A stretch of 64,000 nt of DNA from Chloroflexota bacterium (GCA_026706485.1 JAPOYR010000006.1:85194-149193), one strand, 5' to 3'; shown: positions 24,271 to 34,628, numbered from the stretch's first letter. Notes: generated from the sequence alone by a model not told the origin. Numbers and translations: made by a program.

Positions 24271-26043
24271 ATGAGCGACGCAGCGTCGACCCAATCGCCC
24301 AACACCGTTTGGCTCCTCCGCCGCCTGGCAGCCTACCTCCGGCCGCACTGGCGCTGGCAGGCGGCGGCGATCATGTCGTCGGTCCTGGTTGTGGCCACCT
24401 TCCTACCCTTCCCCTGGCTGACCAAGATCCTCATCGACGACGTCGTGGGGGCCGGGAACCTGGACCTGCTCGGGCCGGCGGCGGCGGGCATCGTCGCGTC
24501 GGCCGTGGCCACGGCCGGTCTGCTTCTGGCGTCCAACTATCTGTACACGACCGCCGGCGAGCAGGCGATCAACGACCTCCGCACGCGGCTCATGAACCAC
24601 ACGTTGCGGCTGCCGCTGGCCTATTTCCGGCGTCAACGGACCGGCGAGGTCGTGGCGCACTTCACCACCGACTCCGTCGCAGTGACGGGCGTCTATCGCG
24701 CGACTTTCGGCGTCGCCCCGGCCGCCGTTATCGAGCTCGCCGTCATGCTGCTGGTCGTCGGGCTGATCGACTGGCGCTTTGTCCTTGTGTCGCTTGGCGT
24801 CATCCCGCTCCAGGCGACTCTGCCCGCGCTGCTCGGCCGCCCGCAACGCCGGGCTGGTGAACGGGAGCAATCGGCCATGGCCGCGCTCGGCGGTCTGTCG
24901 ACCGAGCTGGTCGCCGGCGCCCGAGAGATCAAGGCCTTCAACCGACAGGGCTGGGCAGCGCGCCGCCTGGCGAGCGACTTACGCCGGCTGTTCAGCGCTC
25001 GCCTGCGCGTCGCGACATTGCGGCACACTCGGCTCTTCTTCACCGTCATCCACGAGCTGATTCGGGTGGCGATCTTTGCCGTGCTCGCGGGCGCCATCCT
25101 TGGCGGCGAGGTCAAACTCGGCGTGGTGCTCGCGCTGGCGCAATACATGTTGTACCTCGTGGGGCCGGCATTCGCGCTGATGGGCGCTTACGCCGAGACC
25201 CAGCACGCCCTGGGCGCGGCGGGACGGCTGTTCGCGTTCCTCGACACGCCCACAGAGTCGGCGAAACCGGACGCCGCGCGTGGCCTGCCGGACATCCGTG
25301 GCGAGATCGACTTCGAGCACGTCAGCGCCGCGTACGAGAGCGGCGCGCGTGTGATCCAAGACGTGAGCTTCACGGCGCCCGCCGGTCGGATCACGGCCTT
25401 GGTCGGTCCCAGCGGCTCCGGCAAGACCACCATCGCGAACCTGTTGCTGCGCTTCCTGCAGCCGCACGGCGGACGCATCCTCGTTGATGGACATGACGTG
25501 GCCACGGTCACCGCGGCCGAGTTGCGGCGCCACGTGGGCGTCGTGTTTCAGGATCCCGTGCTCTTCGCAGGCACGGTGGCCGACAACATCAGGTTTGGCC
25601 GCGACGATATCTCGGAAGCGCGGGTCGTCGAGGCCGCCACGATCGCCAACGCGCATGATTTCATCACGGCCATGCCGCAGGGCTACGCGACCCAGATCGG
25701 CGAACGCGGCCTGCGGCTCTCCGGCGGGCAGGCGCAGCGCATCGCGATTGCCCGGGCCATCGCCGCCGACCCGCGGATCCTCGTCCTCGACGAGGCCACC
25801 TCGGCGCTCGACGCCGAGGCCGAGCGCCTGGTGCACGTGGCGCTGGAGCGGGCTGCCGCGGACCGCACCATGCTGGTGATCGCACACCGGCTGGCGACCG
25901 TGCGCGGCGCGGATCGCATCGTCGTGCTCGACGCGGGCAAGGTCGCGGATACCGGTCGGCACGACGAGCTCTACGAACGCTGTCACCTCTACCGCGAGCT
26001 CTGCGACCTGCAGATGACTTCCACCGGCACGGTGAATTCATGA
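24271..26043 (+). CDS. ABC exporter, fused permease-ATPase (pair 1, subunit A)
   Basis: Type IV (B-type) ABC exporter half-transporter, 590 aa: six-helix membrane domain in residues 1-320 and an ATPase domain after about 350. Walker A GPSGSGKTT, Q-loop VFQDP, signature LSGGQ, Walker B ILVLDEATS and the switch His in VIAHRL are intact. ATG 24271 follows GGGAGG. Its stop overlaps the start of subunit B (ATGA at 26040), so the two probably form a heterodimer. Substrate unknown; lipids, peptides and drugs are all possible. Confidence 0.92.
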   Translation: MSDAASTQSPNTVWLLRRLAAYLRPHWRWQAAAIMSSVLVVATFLPFPWLTKILIDDVVGAGNLDLLGPAAAGIVASAVATAGLLLASNYLYTTAGEQAINDLRTRLMNHTLRLPLAYFRRQRTGEVVAHFTTDSVAVTGVYRATFGVAPAAVIELAVMLLVVGLIDWRFVLVSLGVIPLQATLPALLGRPQRRAGEREQSAMAALGGLSTELVAGAREIKAFNRQGWAARRLASDLRRLFSARLRVATLRHTRLFFTVIHELIRVAIFAVLAGAILGGEVKLGVVLALAQYMLYLVGPAFALMGAYAETQHALGAAGRLFAFLDTPTESAKPDAARGLPDIRGEIDFEHVSAAYESGARVIQDVSFTAPAGRITALVGPSGSGKTTIANLLLRFLQPHGGRILVDGHDVATVTAAELRRHVGVVFQDPVLFAGTVADNIRFGRDDISEARVVEAATIANAHDFITAMPQGYATQIGERGLRLSGGQAQRIAIARAIAADPRILVLDEATSALDAEAERLVHVALERAAADRTMLVIAHRLATVRGADRIVVLDAGKVADTGRHDELYERCHLYRELCDLQMTSTGTVNS

Positions 26044-27830
26044 GCGCGCCGGCAGCCGCGATGGCCCCGAGTGAGACCGCCGGCGCCCCGCGCGCCTGGT
26101 CCACCTTCCGGCGCCTGCTCGGCTATGTGCGCCCGTATTGGCTGACCGGCGCGCTCGCCACCGCGGCGGCGGCCGCCGCCGCAGTGCTTGTGCTCGCCCG
26201 TCCCTGGCTCATCAAGCTGCTGGTCGACGACGTCTTCGGCCAGGGAAATGAAGCGCTGCTCGCGCCGGTGCTCGTCGCCATGTTCGCGCTGGAAGCGGTC
26301 CTTGTCGGGCTGGGATACGCCGCCGAATACGGTTATGCCCGCATGGGCGAACGCGCCATGAACCTCTTGCGGACGGGCATCCTGCACCACGCGCATCGCC
26401 TGCCCTTGATCAGCTTGCGTCGGCATCGGACCGGCGAAGTTGTGGCGCACTTCACCTCCGACGCCACCGCGATTGGCGGGGTCTACCAGCGCGTATTTTC
26501 GGATGGCGCTCTTTCGAGCCTTCGGGTGGTGGCCGTGGTGGGCATCATCTTCGCGGTGGACTGGCGCTTCGGCCTCCTCGCCGCGGCCTTGATCCCGTTC
26601 TACGCCTTCCTGCCGGTGCTGATGCAAGGCAGGGTGCAGGGCGCCAGCCAGCGCGTCCAGGACGCCATGGCCGATCTGTCGGCGCTGCTGACTGAATTCG
26701 TGGGAGGCGCCCGCGACCTCAAGGCCTTCAATCGCGAGGATTGGGCCGGACGGCGGCTGCGCGTCGCGGCGCGCCGGCTGTGGCGCGGGCGCCTGCGCCT
26801 GGTCGTGGTGCAAGGCATCGCCATGGCCCAGACGGTCGTCTACTGGGGCACTCTGGCGGCGATCTGGATCGTGCTGGCCCCGCCGGCGGTCGAGGGCCAG
26901 ATCACCTTGGGACTCGTGATCGCGCTGGGTTACTACTTCCTGATGCTCGAATCGCCCTCGCGCCGATTGGTGACCGCGTATGTCGAGATCCAGACGGCGC
27001 TGGGGGCGGCACGTCGAGTCTTCGCCTTCCTGGACACGCCTGAAGAGCCGAGCCGCGCCGCGGCCACGTCGCCCCCGATCAGGGACGGTGAGGTGCGCTT
27101 CGACCGTGTGGCGTTCAGCTACGACGACGACCAGCCGGTCTTGCGCGAGGTCAGCTTCCATGCCACGCGCGGCACGACCCTTGCGGTCGTGGGACCGAGT
27201 GGCGCCGGCAAGACGACGCTGATCAATCTGCTGCTCCGCTTTGTCGATCCGGCGTCCGGTCGCATCACCGTGGACGGACACGAGACCCGCGCCTTTGATC
27301 CCGCGGCGCTGCGCGGATCGTTTGGGGTCGTGTTCCAGGACCCCATGTTGTTCGAGGGCGCCATCGGCGAGAACATTCGCTTCGGCCGCGAGGACCTCAC
27401 GGATGCCCACGTCGAGCGCGCGGCCGTTATTGCCAATGCGCACGACTTCATCACCGCCACCGAGCACGGCTACGCGACCCGCATCGGCGAACGCGGCCTG
27501 CGGCTCTCGGGCGGCCAGGCGCAACGGGTCGCGATTGCCCGCGCCATTGCCGCCGATCCGCGCATCCTCGTTCTCGACGAGGCCACCTCGGCGCTGGACG
27601 CCGAGTCCGAACGCCTGGCGCAGGAAGCGCTGGACCGCGCCTCGCATGGGCGAACGACCATCGTCATCGCCCACCGGCTCGCCACGGTGCGCCGCGCGGA
27701 TTCGATCGTGGTGCTCGACGAGGGCCAGGTGCTCGATACCGGCCGGCACGAGGAGCTCTATGACCGCTGCGATCTCTACCGGCGTCTCTGCGATTTGCAG
27801 TTCCTAGAGCCGGACACAGGCACGGCATAG
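26040..27830 (+). CDS. ABC exporter, fused permease-ATPase (pair 1, subunit B)
   Basis: Partner of the preceding gene, 596 aa, same domain order. Walker A GPSGAGKTT, signature LSGGQ, Walker B ILVLDEATS with the catalytic Glu, and VIAHRL are intact, so neither ATP site of the pair is obviously degenerate. It ends in LYRRLCDLQFLEPD, very close to the end of the gene at 29698, which marks these two as equivalent members of duplicated pairs. Confidence 0.92.
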   Translation: MSAPAAAMAPSETAGAPRAWSTFRRLLGYVRPYWLTGALATAAAAAAAVLVLARPWLIKLLVDDVFGQGNEALLAPVLVAMFALEAVLVGLGYAAEYGYARMGERAMNLLRTGILHHAHRLPLISLRRHRTGEVVAHFTSDATAIGGVYQRVFSDGALSSLRVVAVVGIIFAVDWRFGLLAAALIPFYAFLPVLMQGRVQGASQRVQDAMADLSALLTEFVGGARDLKAFNREDWAGRRLRVAARRLWRGRLRLVVVQGIAMAQTVVYWGTLAAIWIVLAPPAVEGQITLGLVIALGYYFLMLESPSRRLVTAYVEIQTALGAARRVFAFLDTPEEPSRAAATSPPIRDGEVRFDRVAFSYDDDQPVLREVSFHATRGTTLAVVGPSGAGKTTLINLLLRFVDPASGRITVDGHETRAFDPAALRGSFGVVFQDPMLFEGAIGENIRFGREDLTDAHVERAAVIANAHDFITATEHGYATRIGERGLRLSGGQAQRVAIARAIAADPRILVLDEATSALDAESERLAQEALDRASHGRTTIVIAHRLATVRRADSIVVLDEGQVLDTGRHEELYDRCDLYRRLCDLQFLEPDTGTA

Positions 27831-27943
27831 CCCGCGTCATCTGCTAATCTCTCGCTCCGCCGTGTCGGGCACGCCGCGAAAACGGCCGACGCAGACTTTT
27901 GGTGCGGTCTTGCTTGACCGCCCTGGCGGCCTGAGCGACTCAC

Positions 27944-29701
27944 ATGGAAGCCCCACTCCCCAGTACCGCCACGACCGTCCGCCGCCTGGCCGCCTATCTG
28001 CGGCCGCACTGGCGGGCACAGGTCGGCGCCATCGTCGCCTCCTTGCTCGCGGTGAGCGCCGAGGTTCCGGTCCCGTTGCTCACCAAGGCGCTCGTCGACG
28101 ACGTGGCGATTGCCGGCAAGCTGGAGTTGCTGCCGCCGGTGCTGGCGGCCCTGGGGATTCTGGCGGTGTTGACGGCGGCTCTATCCGTTCTCAGCCGCTA
28201 TCTGTTCACGCGCGCGGGCGCGCGCGCCGTCAATGTGCTGCGGGCGCACCTGATGCGGCACTTGTTTCGCCTGCCGCTGACGTATTTCCGGCGGCACCGT
28301 CGGGGCGAGGTCGTTACGCATTTCACGTCGGACGCCGAGGCCGTCCTGACCGCATACCAAGAGTCATACGGTCAAGGAATCGCGTCGGCAATACAGCTCG
28401 TCATCGTAGTCGCGGTAATTGCCGTCTTCGACTGGCGATTTGGGGTCGCGGCGGCGGCGATCGTTCCCGTCTACATGCTCGTGCCCTGGCTGAACCGGCG
28501 GCACCAAGCCCGGGCAAGCCGCCGCATGCAGGACGCAACCGGCCACCTCGGCGGCCTCGCCACGGAACTCGTCGCCGGCACACGGGATCTCCGGGCATTC
28601 AATGCGGAGGCCTGGTCCCTCCAGCGCTTACGTCTGGGCCTACGTGCGATGTTGCGGGCGGGCGTCTATCAGGGGACCGTCCGCGGCTGGTCCTACGCCC
28701 TCAATGCCGTGTTTTGGTTGATTCACGCGGGAATCTTCGCCGTGCTGGCCGACGGCATTTTTCAGGGCACGGTCACCATCGGCTTCGCCCTTGCCATGGT
28801 TGGCTACTTTGCCTGGCTGGACTTTTCGGTGTTCCCACTCACCATCGCGTATGTAGAACTTCAGAACGCCGTTGGCGCAGCCGGGCGGCTGTTTGGCTTC
28901 ATCGATACATCGGGTGAGCCGGCCGCGGACCAAGCCTCATCAGAGCTGTCCGTGCCGCGCGGCGAGATTGAGTTTCGTAACGTCAGCGTGGCCTTCGCGT
29001 CCGGCCCAAACGTGCTTCAGGGCGTGTCCTTCACGGTGCCTGCCGGGAAGCTGACTGCCCTCGTTGGCCCCACGGGCGCCGGCAAGTCGACGGCCGTCAA
29101 CGCCCTGCTTGGCTTCGTCCGTCCCCACGAAGGCTCCATCGCCATTGACGGTCGCGACATCTCGGAAACCGGTCCAACGCAGGTGCGGCGCCACGTCGGC
29201 GTCGTGTTCCAGGACCCGGCGCTGTTTACCGGATCGATCGGTGAAAACATCAGCTTCGGTCGCGATGACATTGACCCGGCGCGCATCGAGGAATCGGCAC
29301 GCATCGCGCGCGCCGCGGAATTTATCGAGGAGCTGCCGGGGGGCTACGAGACCACTCTTGGCGAACGCGGGCTCGGCTTGTCGGGCGGCCAGGTGCAACG
29401 GATCGCCATCGCGCGCGCCATCGCGCCCGACCCCAAGATCCTCGTGCTCGACGAGGCAACCTCCTCGCTCGACGCCGAGGCTGAACGCGACGTGATGGCC
29501 GCGATGTCGGCAAGCATGGGCGGGCGCACCACGATCGTGATTGCCCACCGGCTGGCAACAGTCCGGCGGGCTAACGAGATCGTCGTGCTCGACGCCGGTC
29601 GTGTCATTGACCGTGGTCGACATGACGAGCTCTACGGACGGTGTGAGCTGTACCGCGACCTCTGCGATCTGCAGATGGTGCAGCCGGCGGCCGCGCCATG
29701 A
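27944..29701 (+). CDS. ABC exporter, fused permease-ATPase (pair 2, subunit A')
   Basis: Third exporter half, 585 aa. It resembles subunit A at both ends (RRLAAYLRPHWR near the start, LYRDLCDLQM at the end) more than its neighbour B. Walker A GPTGAGKST, signature LSGGQ, Walker B ILVLDEATS and VIAHRL are present. It starts 113 bases after pair 1, probably as part of the same or a closely following transcript, and overlaps the next gene by ATGA at 29698. Confidence 0.91.
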   Translation: MEAPLPSTATTVRRLAAYLRPHWRAQVGAIVASLLAVSAEVPVPLLTKALVDDVAIAGKLELLPPVLAALGILAVLTAALSVLSRYLFTRAGARAVNVLRAHLMRHLFRLPLTYFRRHRRGEVVTHFTSDAEAVLTAYQESYGQGIASAIQLVIVVAVIAVFDWRFGVAAAAIVPVYMLVPWLNRRHQARASRRMQDATGHLGGLATELVAGTRDLRAFNAEAWSLQRLRLGLRAMLRAGVYQGTVRGWSYALNAVFWLIHAGIFAVLADGIFQGTVTIGFALAMVGYFAWLDFSVFPLTIAYVELQNAVGAAGRLFGFIDTSGEPAADQASSELSVPRGEIEFRNVSVAFASGPNVLQGVSFTVPAGKLTALVGPTGAGKSTAVNALLGFVRPHEGSIAIDGRDISETGPTQVRRHVGVVFQDPALFTGSIGENISFGRDDIDPARIEESARIARAAEFIEELPGGYETTLGERGLGLSGGQVQRIAIARAIAPDPKILVLDEATSSLDAEAERDVMAAMSASMGGRTTIVIAHRLATVRRANEIVVLDAGRVIDRGRHDELYGRCELYRDLCDLQMVQPAAAP

Positions 29702-31494
29702 GCACTGCGTTGCCAGCCGACCAGGTTGCACCTCGCGCGACGCCGGAGCTCTCGGATCGGGCACTGGTGCGACGCTTGTGGGCCTACATGCGGCCCAGCG
29801 GCTGGGATTACTCGGTGGCCATTGGGGCGACGCTCGGCAACTCGGTGATCTGGATCGTTCGCCCATGGCTGTTGCACCTCATCATCGACGACGTGTTTGG
29901 GCAAGGGAATCGTGATTTGCTGGTGCCGGTGCTGATCGCGATCGGCGCCGTGGGCATCGTGACGGCCATCGATGCGACGGTCGGCCACTGGTTCCACGAG
30001 CGCGCGGCCCAGGGCGCGATGCTCAGGCTTCGCTCTGACGTTCTACGGCACGCCCAGCGGATGCCGCTCAGCGAAGTCCGCGCCCGCCGGACTGGCGACA
30101 TCGCCGCACACCTGAGCTCCGACGCCACCGTGATCGCCGGTGTCTTTTTGGATTTCGTCTCGCTGGTGTTCGCCCAAGCGTTCCGTCTGCCGGCGTATCT
30201 GGCAATCCTCTTTGCCATCGACTGGCGCCTGGGCGTGATTGCGCTCAGTTCGCTGCCACTGCATGCGCTGATGGCGACGAAGCTTCGCGGCACCACGCGG
30301 TCAGCCAGCGGACGCGTCCAGGATGCTGTCGGGCGGCTGTCGGCCGTGCTCACCGACATGGCCGGGGGTGTGCGCGACATCAAGGCTGCGAACCGCCAAA
30401 CCTGGGCGGGCGAGCGTGTCGGCACTGAGGCGGATGGGCTCTGGCGGGCACAAGTCCATCTGTCGCTGTTCAATAGCCTGCGATGGGCGCCAAATGTCGT
30501 GTACTGGCTGATCTACATCGCCATCTGGGCCGTTCTCGCCGGCGCCGTGGTGGATGGGGCGGTGCAACTGGGAATGCTCGTGGCGGCCGGCCAGTACATG
30601 CTTCAACTCGGTGCACCGGTAGGCAACGCCGTCTCCGATTACTCCCGCATGCAGATGGCGGCCGGCGCCGCTCGCCGCGTGTTCGCGTTCCTCGACTCCG
30701 GTCCCGGGCCAGCGCCACCCGCGACGACCACCCAGCCTGTGGGTGAACGCGGAGAGATTCGCTTCGAGCGTGTGTCATTCGCCTACCCGGATAGCGATCC
30801 GGTACTGCGCGACGTGAGCTTTCGCGCCAACCCCGGAGAAACCGTTGCGCTGGTCGGTCCGAGCGGGGCGGGGAAGACGTCGCTCACCAGCCTCTTACTC
30901 CGGTTCTACGAGCCGACTAGCGGCTGCATCCGTGTCGATGGAACCGACATTTCTGGCGTCGATGCTGCCGCGGTCCGGGCGCGCCTTGGCGTGGTGTTCC
31001 AGGACACCGTGCTCTTCGACGGTTCGATCGAGCAAAACATCCGGCTTGGGCGTGACGACCTCGGAGGCGAACGAATGATCGAGGCCGCGACAATCGCCAA
31101 CGCGCACGACTTCATCACCGCCACCGAGGATGGCTACGACACGCACATCGGCGAGCGTGGCTTGCGCCTTTCCGGCGGGCAGATCCAACGGGTGGCGATT
31201 GCGCGAGCGATTCTCGATGACCCTCGCATTCTCATCCTCGACGAGGCCACATCATCGCTCGATGCGGAGTCCGAGCGTCTGGTGCAGGAGGCACTCGAGC
31301 GCGCAGCCGCGGGCCGCACGACCATGGTCATCGCCCACCGGCTCGCCACCGTGCGCCGCGCGGATTCAATCGTGGTGCTCGACGAGGGCCGCGTGCTGGA
31401 TACCGGCCGCCATGACGAGCTATACGCGCGCTGCGACCTGTACCGACGTCTCTGCGACCTGCAGTTCCTGCAGCCGGACGCCGTCCAGGAATAG
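29698..31494 (+). CDS. ABC exporter, fused permease-ATPase (pair 2, subunit B')
   Basis: Fourth exporter half, 598 aa, the counterpart of subunit B (both end LYRRLCDLQFL-PD and share DDVFGQGN near the start). All ATPase motifs are intact: GPSGAGKTS, VFQDT, LSGGQ, ILILDEATS, VIAHRL. The start lies within the previous stop, implying coupled translation and a heterodimer with A'. Confidence 0.91.
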   Translation: MSTALPADQVAPRATPELSDRALVRRLWAYMRPSGWDYSVAIGATLGNSVIWIVRPWLLHLIIDDVFGQGNRDLLVPVLIAIGAVGIVTAIDATVGHWFHERAAQGAMLRLRSDVLRHAQRMPLSEVRARRTGDIAAHLSSDATVIAGVFLDFVSLVFAQAFRLPAYLAILFAIDWRLGVIALSSLPLHALMATKLRGTTRSASGRVQDAVGRLSAVLTDMAGGVRDIKAANRQTWAGERVGTEADGLWRAQVHLSLFNSLRWAPNVVYWLIYIAIWAVLAGAVVDGAVQLGMLVAAGQYMLQLGAPVGNAVSDYSRMQMAAGAARRVFAFLDSGPGPAPPATTTQPVGERGEIRFERVSFAYPDSDPVLRDVSFRANPGETVALVGPSGAGKTSLTSLLLRFYEPTSGCIRVDGTDISGVDAAAVRARLGVVFQDTVLFDGSIEQNIRLGRDDLGGERMIEAATIANAHDFITATEDGYDTHIGERGLRLSGGQIQRVAIARAILDDPRILILDEATSSLDAESERLVQEALERAAAGRTTMVIAHRLATVRRADSIVVLDEGRVLDTGRHDELYARCDLYRRLCDLQFLQPDAVQE

Positions 31495-31605
31495 GCCAAG
31501 CGATCGATTGGCCCGGTCGGTGCCGATGCGATCGACACCTCGCGATTCCGCGGGGCGCTCGACTTGGGAGAATGGAGGCGAGGCACTAAATACGAGGACG
31601 GGCCG

Positions 31606-33048
31606 ATGACGCAACCGTTGGAGTTCGGCAGCCAGAAGCAGCTCTTCATCGACGATCTCGTCATTGACGAGGCCGTCGGCGTCACGCGGAGCCTCAATCA
31701 GCCCGAGAAATACGTCGGCAATCCCGTCATGATTCCGCTCTATCCGTGGGAAGGCCGGCTGGAGCTTTTTGGCACAGTCTGGCGCGACCCGGACGGCGGT
31801 TTCCGGATGTGGTACCAGGGCATGGGCGGCATGGGCGTCGCCCGCATGGGCCTGGACCTGACGGGCACCCACCTGGAGGACCTCGACTTCGACATGCGGA
31901 ACCTCCAATACAGCATCTGCTACGCCACCTCGCACGACGGCATCCACTGGGAGCGGCCCAACCTCGGCCTGGTCGAGTTCGACGGCGCCACCGATAACAA
32001 CGTCGTGATTGCGAACGCGGCTTTCGCCAATGTGATCGAGGACACCCGCGACCCGGACCCCGACCGGCGCTACAAGTCGCTGTTCTTCGAGGATCAAGAC
32101 TGTGCGGCGCTGGGCTCGCTCCACATCGACCAGGGCGTCTCCGTGGCATTTTCGCCAGACGGGCTGCGGTGGACCAAGCACCCGGGCAACCCCGTGATCA
32201 CCAGGTCCAGCGACAGCCACACGCTCTTTGGCTGGGATGACCTGCACGGCTGCTACGTGGCGTATGCCCGACCCACGATGCGCGAAGGCAACATGACCCG
32301 CCGCATCGGGCGCTGCGTGAGCGACGACTTCGTGAACTGGAGTGACCCCGAAGACGTCCTCGCGCCGGACGAGCATGACCCGCCCGCGGTGGAGTTCTAC
32401 GGCATGCCGGTGTTTCGATATTCGGGCTACTACCTTGGCCTGCTGTACGTCTTTCACACCCGGCCCGAAGAGCCCATCGAGCGCAATTTCCGCAATTTCG
32501 GCGCCATCGACGTCCAGCTCGCCTCGAGTCGGGACGGCGTCAGCTGGGAGCGGGCCGGCGATCGGCAGCCGTTCATCCCAAACGGCCCGCCCGGAAGCAT
32601 CGACGCCGGCGAGATTTTTGTGGCCCGCGCTCCCGTGGCGGTGGACGACGAGCTGTGGTTCTACTACTCGCCCAGCGCGACGGAGCACGGCGTCACTGGT
32701 CGCAGCGGGCCGATCTGCCTGGCCAAGCTGCGGATGGACGGCTTCGTCTCGGTCGACGCCGGCGACGACACCGGCACGCTGGTCACCAAGGCGTTCCGAT
32801 GCGCGGGTGGTCCGCTGACGATCAACGCCGCCGCGCGCGGCGGCCTCGTCGGCGTCGCGGTCCTCGACGAAAGCGGCACCCAGCACCGGGGATACTCCCG
32901 CCATGAGTGCGCCCTGTTCGACGGCGACTCGATCAGCCACCGAGTGACCTGGCACGACAAGCGCTCGCTGGACGAGTTGAAGGGACGCAACATCCGCCTC
33001 AAGTTCTACCTGCAAAACGCCAAGCTCTACGCCTTCACCATCGGCTAG
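31606..33048 (+). CDS. Five-bladed beta-propeller glycosidase-like protein, paralogue
   Basis: Paralogue of the protein at 4292-5791, 480 aa. It opens with KQLFIDDLVIDE and PVMIPLYPWEG, a common opening of GH32/43-like proteins of Planctomycetes and Chloroflexota, and has ICYATSHDGIHWERPN and KFYLQNAKLYAF at the end. ATG 31606 has GAGGA eight bases upstream; a TTG at 31564 is also in frame. The catalytic role is not established. It follows the exporter genes but with its own leader. Confidence 0.75.
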   Translation: MTQPLEFGSQKQLFIDDLVIDEAVGVTRSLNQPEKYVGNPVMIPLYPWEGRLELFGTVWRDPDGGFRMWYQGMGGMGVARMGLDLTGTHLEDLDFDMRNLQYSICYATSHDGIHWERPNLGLVEFDGATDNNVVIANAAFANVIEDTRDPDPDRRYKSLFFEDQDCAALGSLHIDQGVSVAFSPDGLRWTKHPGNPVITRSSDSHTLFGWDDLHGCYVAYARPTMREGNMTRRIGRCVSDDFVNWSDPEDVLAPDEHDPPAVEFYGMPVFRYSGYYLGLLYVFHTRPEEPIERNFRNFGAIDVQLASSRDGVSWERAGDRQPFIPNGPPGSIDAGEIFVARAPVAVDDELWFYYSPSATEHGVTGRSGPICLAKLRMDGFVSVDAGDDTGTLVTKAFRCAGGPLTINAAARGGLVGVAVLDESGTQHRGYSRHECALFDGDSISHRVTWHDKRSLDELKGRNIRLKFYLQNAKLYAFTIG

Positions 33049-33091
33049 CAATAGCCGCACCTAGCCACTCGTCGTCGAGCCGCGACAGCTA

Positions 33092-33772
33092 CTAGGCTCC
33101 TGATCGTTCCCCCAGCAGCTTGAGCGTGCCGTCCGCGATGGTGGCGACGATCTCGTCGAACGCCGCCGCGCCCATCTCGCGTGAGGCCGTCCCAACTGGA
33201 TTCAAGCCGAGGATGCCCTGTGCCTCCAGCTCCAGATCGGACCGGACCTTGGTCAAGTCCACGAGGTCCGGGTCCACGTGCCACAGCACGCTGGTTTCCC
33301 ATTTCGCTGCGTGGTCGAGGGGATATTCCTCGTCGTCGATCGCCGCGTTGTCGGGCAGGATCCAGAGCGCGATTCCGGCGGCCTCCGCGGCCGGTCGCGC
33401 GCCGCGCTCCAGCGCCGCCAGGTGGTCGGGATTGCCGTGGCCGGAAATGATGACCACCACCGCGAAACCCTCCTCGGCCAGCTGCGCCACGTACTCGTGC
33501 GCCAATGACTCGAGCGTCCCGGCCGAAATCTCAATGGTGTGACCGAAGCCGGCTTGAGGTTTCATCGTCCCGTGTCCGCAATACAGCGTCGGCAGCGAGA
33601 TGGCGCCGATGCGGTCGGCCACGGCGTCGGCGAAGGCGGCGGCCTTCAGCCCGTCGAGGCCGATCGCCGCGTGATAGCCGTGCCATTCCAGGGCGCCCCA
33701 AGGGAGCACCGCCACGGGCACCTTGGCGCGGATGGCCTCGATCTCTTCTGGTCGCAGGCGTTCGTATTTCAT
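33092..33772 (-). CDS. Creatininase family amidohydrolase
   Basis: Cytosolic metal-dependent amidohydrolase of the creatininase/MftE family, 226 aa. The metal-binding segments LPWGALEWHGYH near residue 25 and IISGHGN near residue 110 are clear. Members include creatinine amidohydrolase, riboflavin-pathway and mycofactocin enzymes, so the substrate is open. ATG 33772 is the first sensible start; the open frame upstream is not family-like. The gene is divergent from the RraA-family gene. Confidence 0.85.
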   Translation of the reverse strand: MKYERLRPEEIEAIRAKVPVAVLPWGALEWHGYHAAIGLDGLKAAAFADAVADRIGAISLPTLYCGHGTMKPQAGFGHTIEISAGTLESLAHEYVAQLAEEGFAVVVIISGHGNPDHLAALERGARPAAEAAGIALWILPDNAAIDDEEYPLDHAAKWETSVLWHVDPDLVDLTKVRSDLELEAQGILGLNPVGTASREMGAAAFDEIVATIADGTLKLLGERSGA

Positions 33773-33914
33773 GGCGCGGCCTCCAGCTCCGGCGGCGGGC
33801 CGGGAGCGTATCAGAACTACGGCATGGAACTGCCAAGCGCCGTACTTGCGCGTCGGCGCCACCGTGCGTAGGTTCGGGGATTCACCGCACTCGCACCACG
33901 ATTCGAGCGAAGCC

Positions 33915-34589
33915 ATGACCGAGCTGGACCCGGCGATCCTCGACGGCTTGCTGGAGTACGACACCCCGACCATCTGCAACGCGATCGAAGAGATGGAGGT
34001 GCGCGACCCGGTCGACGGCTACATGGGCTGGGACGTTCGCTGCATGTATCCGGACCTGGGACGCATGGTGGGCTACGCCGTCACCGCGACGGGCCGCAGC
34101 ACCGTGCCTGGCTCGCCGCAGAAAGGCGACGGCTTCCCCCAGTGGTTCGAGCTGGTCGAGAAGTCACCCAAGCCGGCGGTGCTCGTGCTCAAGGACGTGG
34201 GGCCCGACCGCTACCGCTCGGCCCACTGCGGCGACGTGATGGTCACGATTTCGCTGGCTTTGGGCGCCATTGGCCTGGTGACCGACGGCGGCGTGCGCGA
34301 TTTCGAAACCGTGCATGAGCTCGGCTTTCGCTACTTCGCGTCGGGCCTGGTGGCCGCGCACGGCACGCCCGAGATCGTGCAGGCGGGGCTGGACGTCACG
34401 ATCAGCGGCACCCTCGTGCGCACCGGCGACATCATCCATGCCGACGTGAATGGGGTCGCCGTGCTGCCGCCGGAACATTGCGCCGAAATCCTGGAGCGCT
34501 GCCCCGGCGTGCTCGAGATCGAGGAGCGCCGACGTGCGTTGGCCAACTCGCCCGGATTCAAGGCGGCGGACCTGCGCAACATGCCCTAG
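33915..34589 (+). CDS. RraA family protein (4-hydroxy-4-methyl-2-oxoglutarate aldolase-like)
   Basis: Member of the RraA/HMG aldolase family, 224 aa, often misnamed dimethylmenaquinone methyltransferase. The active-site segment GDVMVTISLALGAIGLVTDGGVRDF matches the family: GD, then DGGVRD with Arg and Asp for pyruvate and metal. These enzymes cleave oxo-acid aldols in aromatic or sugar-acid catabolism. ATG 33915 is 143 bases from the divergent creatininase gene. Aldolase activity is a family-level inference. Confidence 0.86.
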   Translation: MTELDPAILDGLLEYDTPTICNAIEEMEVRDPVDGYMGWDVRCMYPDLGRMVGYAVTATGRSTVPGSPQKGDGFPQWFELVEKSPKPAVLVLKDVGPDRYRSAHCGDVMVTISLALGAIGLVTDGGVRDFETVHELGFRYFASGLVAAHGTPEIVQAGLDVTISGTLVRTGDIIHADVNGVAVLPPEHCAEILERCPGVLEIEERRRALANSPGFKAADLRNMP

Positions 34590-34628
34590 GGGTTACTGAA
34601 CGAGAAAGGCCCCATGGCATCCATAGAC

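Noticed and set aside
25989-27749. 586-residue minus-strand frame over an ABC exporter gene
   Set aside because: Antisense shadow; the plus strand has intact ATPase motifs.
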